A DNA stretch of 64,000 nt from Rebecca billardiae RCC1528 (Eukaryota > Haptophyta): contig OZ251248.1 in NCBI GenBank assembly GCA_965240325.2, positions 1-64,000 of the forward strand, read 5' to 3'. Position 1 is the stretch's first letter, and each line of letters opens with the position of its first letter. Below, piece after piece: positions 56,587 to 64,000 of this stretch. The position numbers and the translations under genes are program-made. The notes under the pieces are model-generated. The model was not told where the DNA came from, searched no databases, and worked only from the letters and a program-made list of their open reading frames with translations.

Positions 56587-57263
56587 AGGGCGGCGGCGAG
56601 CGCGGCGCGGGCGCGCTCGCGCGCGCGGTGCGCGCGCACGCGGCGCTGCCGACGGCGCGCTGGCTCGTGGGCGTGCGCGCGAGGGCGTGCGAGGCGCCGC
56701 TCGAGCGCGACTCGGCGGCGAGCGCGCTCGACCTGCCCGGCCTGCTCTGCTCGCCCGCCGCCGCCGCGGCCGACGCGCCGGCGCGCGCGGCGGGCGCGCG
56801 CGCCGTCGCGGGCGCGGGCGCGGGCGGCGGCGGCGCGCCGCCGCCGCCCGCCGACGCGCGCGCGGAGCCGACGCTGGCGCGCGCGACGGACGGCGGCGCG
56901 CTCGGCGCGAGCGCGCCGCGGCTCGCGGCGCTCTCGCTCCGGCTGCTCAGCTGCGTGCACGCGCGCGCGCCCGGCGCCGCGCGCGCCGCGCGCGCCGAGC
57001 TCGCGCGCGGTGGGCTCGGGCCCGCCGCGGCCGCGGCGCGCGCGGCCGCGCGCGCGCCGCGCCGCGCGTGGGCGCCGTGCGCCGCGCTGCCGCCGCGCGC
57101 GCGGCTGCCGCCGCTCGAGCCGCCGCTCGCCGCGCACGCGGAGCTCGCCTCGCGCGCGGGCGGCTGGGCGTGCGCGCTGGGCGCGTGCGCGTGGCTCGAG
57201 GCGGAGCTGGCGCAGCCCGAGCGCACGCGGCAGTGGCACACGCCCAGCGAGGGAGGCGAGGGA

Positions 57264-57298
<35 letters not shown>

Positions 57299-57462
57299 AG
57301 GCGACGAGAGCGGTGGGGAGGGCGGTGGTGAGGGCGAGGAGGCGGAGGAGGCGGAGAGCGAGGGCGAGGGCGACGACGAGGCGGACGACGACGACCTGGC
57401 GCTCGGCGCTGCGGACGACGCCCTGCCCGCGCCCGGCGTGCTGGGCGGCGACGACGGCGACG

Positions 57463-57501
<39 letters not shown>

Positions 57502-60500
57502 CGGACGGCGGCGGCGGCGGCGGCGCGCGGCTGCTGGGCGAGTGGGCGCGCGACGCGGAGGCGGAGTCGGCGTGGGTGCACTCGGACCGGCCGCTGCGCG
57601 CCGCCGTGCTCGCCGCGCCGCTCGGCGCCGACGCCGACGCGGCCGACGCGGACGGCGCGCCCGCGGCCGCTGCGTGCGCGCGCGCAGACGCGGCGCGCGG
57701 CGTGCGCGCCGCGGCCGCGCACGCGCGCACGTGCCGCCTGCTCGTCGCGTGCGCGTGGCAGTGGCGCGCGGAGGCGGCGGCGTCCGGGCTCGACGGCGGC
57801 GCCGCGGGCGCCGCCGACGCCGACCCCGCCGGCGCGCACGCCGCCGACGCCGCCGCTGCTGCCGGCGGCGGCGGCGGCGCGTGGGCGGCGCGCGCGGCGC
57901 GCGCGCTGTGCGCGCTGCGCGCCGACCTGACCGCGGCGCTCGGCACGGGCGTGGAGCGGCTCGACGCGCTCGCCGCGGCGGCGGCGGGCGGTGGCGGCGG
58001 TGCGGGGGGCGGCGGCGCGGCGTGCGCGGAGGGCGGCGCGGAGCTCGGCGCCGCGCTGTGCGCGCTGGCGGACGCGCTGAGTGCGCTGCTGCACGAGGCG
58101 CTGCAGCAGGCGCAGCAGCCGCAGCCGCAGCAGCCGCAGCCGCCGCAGCCGCAGCAGCCGCAGCAGCCGCAGCAGCCGCAGCAGCCGCAGCAGCAGCCGC
58201 AGCAGGCGGCACCGCCGCACGCGCACGCAGCGCACGCGGCCGCAGCGGGCAGCGCCGCCGCCGACGGCGCCGCCGCCGACGGCGGCGGCGGCGCGTGGCG
58301 CGCGGTGGGCGCGGCGGAGGGCGCGCACGCGGGCGGCGCGCTCCGCAGCTGTGTCGTCGGCTCGGCGCTCGCGCAGCTCGCGCGCGCCGCGCTGCGGCTG
58401 TGCGCGCGGCTGCTCACCTCGACGGCCGCGCACTGGCCGCGCTGCGCGGCCGCGGCCGCAGCGGGCGTGCAGCAGACGCACGCGGGCGCGCCGCGCCAGG
58501 GCGGCGGGTTTGGCGGCGGGCTCGGCGGCGCGGCGCGCGCCGGCGCGGACGGGGGCGCCCTGGACGACGACGACGCGTTCAGCCTGCGCGCGGCGGACGC
58601 GCCGCCGCCGGCGGGCGGCGAGGGCGCGCCCGGCGCGGCGGCGGCGGGCGCGGCCGCGGGCGGCGGCGAGGCGGCGGGCGGCGGCGGCGGCGGCGGCGGC
58701 TCGGCGCACGCGTGGCGGTGCGCGCGCGCGCGCGCCGGGCGCGCCCTCCGCGCCGCGCCGCACTGCGCGCGCGCCCGACGCTGCCACGCCGCCTCTTCTC
58801 ACACGCCGCCCGCGGCCGTGCGGCGCGCGCGCGCGCGCAGCTGCGCGCACGCGCTGTATGGGTGCGCGCGCGCGGCCGTGTGCGCGCTGCTGCTCACGGC
58901 GCGCGCGCGCGGCAGCCCCGCGCTGGCGCAGCCGCCGCCCGCCGAGCCGTGCGCCGCGGCTGCGTGCGCGCTGAGCGCGGACGTGCTGCGCGAGGTCGAG
59001 CGCATCGTGCACGCGCGCTGCGCCGCGGAGACCGAGGACGGGCGGGTGCGCGCGCGCGCCTGCGCCACCACGCGGCGCGCGCGCGCGGCGGCACCGCGCA
59101 AGCGCCGCTGCCTCCGCGCCGCGCCGCGCGGCTGCGCGCGCTCTGAGCGCGGCGCGCGCCCGCCGCCGCCCCCGCGCGCGCACCGCGCCGCGCGCTCGCG
59201 CGCACGCGCGCGCGCGCCGCCGCAGCTGCTGCTGCTGCAGCTTGCGCTGGACGCGCGGCACGCGCCCGCCACCGCGGCGGCGCTCTCCGCGATCGGCGCG
59301 CCCTGGGTGGCGACGCTGCAGCGCGCCGCCGCGCCCGACGCCACCGAGGCGGAGTGCGCGTTCACCGAGTGGGCGGCGCCGCAGCAGGCGCTCGCGCTGT
59401 GGCGCACCGCGCGCGTGCTGGGCGCGCACGCGCCGCCGCACGCGCGCGGCGCCACCGCCGGCGCGGGCGGGCACACGGCGGCAGCGCTGGCGCCGTACGA
59501 CCGCTGGGTGGGCGCGTGGGCGGCGGCGCTGCGCTCGCAGCTCGGCGAGGGCGACGGCGAGGCCGCGCCCGGCGGCGGGAGCGGCGGCGGCGGCGGCGGC
59601 GTTGGCGGCGCTCCCGAAGAGGCGGGGGGCTGGGCGGCGCGCGCGCACACGCGCGGCACGCGCGCGCTGCTCGCGCGCGCGATCGGTGCCCACCTGCGCG
59701 TGCCGCGCGCGCGCGACGACGACGGCGGCGACGACGCGCCGCCGCCCTCCGCCGGGGCGGCCGCTGGGGCCGCCGGGGCCGGCGCGGCGGGCGCGGGCTC
59801 GACGCAGCGGCTCGGCCCCGCGACGCAGCATCCTTTGCTCGCGCCGGGCGCGGCGGGCGGCACCCAGCGCATCGGCAGCGACGACGACGACGACGACGAC
59901 GACGCGCCCGGCGCGGCGCGGCCGCGCGCCGCCGCCGCGCCGCCGCGCCCGTCCGAGCGCGCCGCGCCCGCGCTCGCCGCCGCGGAGAGCTGGCTTGAGC
60001 GGCGGCTGGTGCGCTGCCTGACCGACCGGAGCGCGCGCGTGCGCGCGGCCGCGCTCGAGGAGGCGCCCTCGCTGCTGCGCCTCTACCCCGACGGGGTGGG
60101 CGCGCTGTTTGCGCAGCTCACGGGCGCGCTGGGCGCGCGCGCGTGGCCGGAGCCGCCCGCCCGCGGCCGGCCGCGCCCGCGGCCGCAGCCGGCGTGGGCG
60201 GCGTGCGCGGCCGGCGCCGCGTGGCGGCTCGGCGGCGCGGCGCACGCGCCGACCGCGCTGCCGGCGGCCGCGTGGTGCGTGCGCCGCGCGCAGGCGCTGC
60301 GATCGGCGCCGCGCGCCGATGACGCGGACGCGGACGCGGACGACGCGGACGCGGGTGGCGCCGCGCGCGCGGCGCCGCCGCCCGCCGACGCCTCGGCCGA
60401 GCCGTGCGAGCGCGCGCTGCGCGGCGCGTACACGCACCTCGCGGCCGCGCGCGGCTTGGGCAGCGCGGCCGCGCTCACGCGCGCGCTCGCGCCGAGGCTG

Positions 60501-61512
60501 CTCGCGGCGCGCTGCGGCGGCGACGGTGGCGGCGCGGACGAGGCGGGCGCGGGCGCGGGCGGCGGCGGCGCGCTGCGCGCGGCGCCCTCGCCCGCCGCCC
60601 TGCTCGACCTGCCCTACTCGCTCTGCGGCTACCGCAGCCTGCGCGCCATGCTGCGCGCCGTGCGCGCAGAACTCACGCAGCTGCTGCTGCGGCGGTGTGC
60701 GCGCGCAAAAGCGCACGCCGCGCGCCGCCCACGCCCGGCGCCGCGCCGCGCCGCGCCGCGCGCCGCGGTGCCGCGCTGACCGCCGCGCCGCGTGCGCGCG
60801 CGCCACGCGCGCGGCCGCGCGTGCGCAGGGGCGACACGGCCGCGCTGCGCACGCTCGCCGCCGCGCTTCACCCGGCGGGCGGCGGCGCGGCCGCGCTGCT
60901 GCGCTCGGCGTTTGCGCCTTGCTACGCCGCGGCGCTGCGCGCGGCCGCGGCGGGCGGCGGCGAGGCGTGCGCGGCCGCGCTGCGCGAGTGCGTCGGGGGC
61001 GAGGCCGCGCTGCGCGCGTTGGCGGCGGCGCGCGAGGAGGCGGTGCTCGCGCACGTGCTCGGTATCGGCGTGCCGCGCCGCGCCGCCGCCGCCGCCGACG
61101 CCGACGCCGAGTCTGGCGGCGGCGGCGCGGCCGCGGACGCGCCGGCCGCGGGCGGCGCCGCCGCCGACGCCGAGGCGCGCGGCGCGCTCGAGGCGCTCGC
61201 GGCGGCGCGCGGCGTGCAGGTGGGCGCGCTCGTGTGCGGCGCGCGCGGCGTGCGCCTCGTCGGCCTGCTCTGCGCGGCGCGGCGCGCGATGCGCGCGCGC
61301 GCCGCCGAGCCGCGCGCGGCCGGCGTGCGCGCGGCGCGCGCGCTCGCAGCCATCGCCGCCGCGCGGCCCGCGGCGGCGGCCGCGGCGACGGGCGCGCTCG
61401 CCGCCGCGCTCGCGGACGCGACGGCGGTGGCGGCGGGGCTGGGCGCGGTCGACGACACGTGCGCGTGCGCCGCGCTGCTCGGTGCGCTCCTCGCGCCGCC
61501 CTCCGACCAACG

Positions 61513-61593
<81 letters not shown>

Positions 61594-63020
61594 CGACGGC
61601 GGCGGGCGCGCGGGCGCGGGCGCGGGCGGCGCGCGCGCGCGGCAGCTGCTGCCGGCGGCGAGCGCCGTGCTCTCGCTGCTCGCGCAGCCGCAGCCGCAGC
61701 CGCCGCCGCAGCAGCCGCGCCCGCCACTGCACGCGCGCGCGGCGCTCGCGCTTGGCGAGGCGCTCGCGCGCATGCTCGGCGCGGCGACGGCGGGCGCGGC
61801 GGCGGGCGCGGAGGCGGCGGCGGCGCGCGCCGCGCTGTGCCTGCTGCCGCCGCTGCCGTCCGACGGCGCGCGCGTGGGCGCGGCGTGCGCGGCCCTCGCC
61901 GGCGCGCAGGCCACCGCCCTGCACGCCGCGCGCGCGCACGCCCGCCCGGGCGCGCACCCGCCGCCGCCCGCCGCTGCGCTCGAGCTCGCGCTCCGACGGC
62001 TCGTGGGCGGGCTGCGCGCGCACGCGCCGCGCGGCTGCGGCGCGCGCGGCGCGGCGCGCGCCGCCGCGGCGTGCGCGCGCGAGCCGGCGGCGTGCGCGCT
62101 CGCGGCGCACGCGCTCGCGGCGGGCGCGGCGCTCGCGCGCGCCGACGCGGCCGCGCGCGTGCGCGTCGCGCGCGCCGCGCCCGCGCTGGTCGCCGAGGCG
62201 GCGGGCGGGCTGCTCGCGCTGGCGAGCGCGCTCGGCGAGGGCGGCGGCGGCGAGGGCGGCGGGCGCGCGCCGGGCGCGCCGCCGCCGCTGCCGCCGCTGC
62301 TCCGCCGCGCGCTCGCGCGCGCGCTGCCCGCGCTCGGCGGCGCGCTCGGCGCGCTCGGCGCGGCCGCGTGCGCGGAGGCCGTGCCGGGCGCGCGCGCGCT
62401 GCTGCCGCCGCCGCCCGCCGCGCCCGCCGCCGCGCCCGCCGCCGCGCCGCCGCCGGCGGCGCAGCTCGACGGCCTGGGCGGCAGCGTGCTCGCGCTGTGC
62501 GCGCGGCTGTGCGCGCTCCTCGGCTCGCCGTGCGCCCACGCCGCCGCGCGCGCGCACGGCGCGCTGCTCGCGCTGCGCGCGGACGGCTACGCGCGCGCCG
62601 CGCTCGGCGCGGCGGCCGCGGCGGAGGCGGCGGCGGAGGCGGCGGCGGCGGCGGACGGCGGCGGCGACGCGGCGGGCGAGGAGGGCGGCGGGCCGGCGGA
62701 GGCGGACTCGGAGTGGCTCGCCGCCGAGTGCGCCGCCGGGCCGTGGCTCGGCGCCGGGCTGGGCACGGCGGCCGGCGCCGCGCTCGGCGCCGCGCGCGCC
62801 GCCGCGGCGCGCGCGCGCGCCGACGAGGCGGCCGCGGCCGCGCGCGCCGCGTCCGCGCGCGCGCTCGCGGCCGCGCTCGCGCCGTACGCGCAGCGCGAGC
62901 CGGCGGAGGGCGGCGAGCCGCCGGCGGGCGCGCCGCGCGCGCGCGACGCGCCCGCGCCGCCCGAGGCGTGGGCGGCCGCGGTGCGCGCCGCGCTCGGCCT
63001 CGGCGGCGGCGCCTCGCGGC

Positions 63021-63056
<36 letters not shown>

Positions 63057-63946
63057 TGCTCGGCTGCACGAGTCTTGCGCCGCTGGCGGCGGCGCTGTGC
63101 GAGCTGGGCGCGGGCGCGGAGCTGCCGCTCGTGCGCGCGTGCGCCGCGCCGCGCGGCGCGTGCGAGCTCTCGCCGCCGCTCGCCGACGCGGCCGTGCTCG
63201 TCCTTGCCCACGCCGCGCTGCGCCGCGCCGACAGCGCGCGCGCGCTCGGCGGCGCGCTCGGCGGCGCGCTCGAGCGAGCGGCGCGCGCGCCGCCGAGCCG
63301 TGGGCTCGCGCGGCTGCTCGGCGTGCTCGCGCAGCTGCGCGGCCACGAGCCACCCGCCCGCGCCGACGGCGCCGCCGCGCCGCTCGAGCCGCCGCAGCCG
63401 CAGCCGCAGCCGCAGCCGCAGCCGCAGCCGCAGCCGCCGCAGCCGCCGCAGCCGCAGCCGCAGCCGCCGCAGCCGCAGCCGCAGCCGCCGCAGCCGCAGC
63501 CGCAGCCGCCGCCGCACCCGGGCGGCGCGCGCGCGCGCGCCGAGTTCTGGGGGGCGGTGCCGCGGCTGGCGGCGGCGGCGTGCGCGGCGCGGTGCGGCCG
63601 CCCGGCGCTCGCCGCGGCGTGGCTGGACGAGGCGCGCCTCGCGCGCGGCGGCGGCGCGCCGTGCGCCGCCGAGCGCGCGCTGCGCCGCGGGCTGCTGTGC
63701 GCCGAGGCGGCGCGCGCCGGCGTGCCCGCCGACGACGCGGCGCGCGCCGACGCCGACGACGCCGACGCCGAGGCGGAGGCGGAGTCGGAGTCGGAGGCGG
63801 AGGGCGGCGGCGGTGCGTGGGCGCGCGGCGGCGTGTCGGATCGCCCGGGGGCCGGCGCCGCCGAGGCCGTGCCGGGCGGCGCGTGGCTCGCGGCGCCCGT
63901 GGCGGCGCTGCGCACGCGCGACGCGGCGTGCCAGGCCGCGGCGCTC

Positions 63947-63990
<44 letters not shown>

Positions 63991-64000
63991 GTGCGCGCCC
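53742..64000 (+). CDS. ATM-like PI3K-related kinase, 5' part (runs off the window)
   Basis: Exons 53742-54193, 54315-54829, 54946-58717, 58841-59045, 59226-60694 and 60829->64000 keep phase over 3195 codons with no stop; the 3' end is beyond the window. ATM signals DNA double-strand breaks. Residues 1-190 resemble the N-terminal TAN domain: DDSSVTKRKGALRALAELV, IRWRHVLIRVVAFLAAEAE, LRKVARELLAHVVGVLV, then YAESLRLLLSFPPY and LDVLKACGLWL after splicing. Later (about 60610-60700) LPYSLCGYRSLRAMLRAVRA followed by ELTQLLLRRGDTAALRTLAA matches in spacing an ATM region (PF..LNY...E.FY) of the helical solenoid. The rest is HEAT-like helices swollen by G, A, PQ and DA repeats, so this part is already longer than the whole human protein. 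No FAT or kinase domain is inside the window. An in-frame upstream ATG at 53595 is possible. Tel1/ATM is favoured over other HEAT proteins. Confidence 0.65.
54194..54328. repeat. Foldback in ATM-like intron 1
   Basis: Bases 54208-54235 are the exact reverse complement of 54301-54328. The right arm spans the intron 1 acceptor and the first 14 bases of exon 2. The left arm lies 14 bases inside the intron. The loop is largely GC dinucleotide. Confidence 0.9.

Noticed and set aside
53430-63353. 3307-codon open frame on the minus strand opposite the ATM-like gene
   Set aside because: It is almost pure Arg/Ala with no motif, and is the antisense shadow of the + strand exons, which show phase-consistent splicing and ATM-like motifs.

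Overview
The window is the left end of a eukaryotic nuclear chromosome from a very GC-rich, flagellated protist. It opens with about 2.6 kb of CCCTAA telomere repeat, correctly oriented for a left end. The genes carry spliceosomal introns, 23 of the 27 modelled here starting GTGCG and most ending GCGCAG. Three products (CFAP418, IFT38 and an NPHP3/TEP1-like STAND protein) point to a cell with a cilium or flagellum. A membrane hybrid histidine kinase, a desaturase-like enzyme and TTAGGG-type telomeres would suit a haptophyte or pelagophyte-type alga; the sequence alone does not settle which.

Layout. 1-2606 telomere. 2607-2829 an 18-bp minisatellite in the opposite (TTAGGG) orientation. 2830-4260 diverged dispersed repeats. 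4261-6095 the 3' part of an XRN-type 5'-3' exoribonuclease, cut off at its 5' side by a satellite. 6096-14308 about 44 copies of a 182-187 bp satellite whose unit holds nested inverted repeats. 14309-14600 a short interstitial telomere tract and a decayed Ty1/copia reverse transcriptase fragment. 14600-19464 dispersed repeats and minisatellites, no supported gene.

Gene block. 22532-34185 holds cohesin RAD21/SCC1 (-), a GT31 glycosyltransferase (-), CFAP418 (+), a FAS1 protein with RPEL-like repeats (+) and a hybrid histidine kinase (+). This block, with a repeat island at 34567-36281, lies between two 2.6-kb inverted repeat arms (19488-22092 and 37675-40275).

Distal part. Two mobile-looking elements (34567-36281 and 40426-42169) are tandem dimers with conserved ends and different middles, each bounded by TA-rich sequence. 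Then come an intronless 2104-codon DUF4062-STAND NTPase-TPR-YEATS-like gene (-), IFT38/CLUAP1 (-), a desaturase-like gene (+) and the 5' part of an ATM-like PI3K-related kinase gene (+) that runs off the window.

How genes relate. RAD21, ATM and the XRN fragment belong to housekeeping chromosome and RNA metabolism; CFAP418, IFT38 and perhaps the STAND protein to cilia. Two divergent pairs share short intergenic promoters (70 bp and 164 bp). Two genes carry telomere-repeat insertions flanked by duplicated host sequence, so the subtelomere appears to be actively edited.
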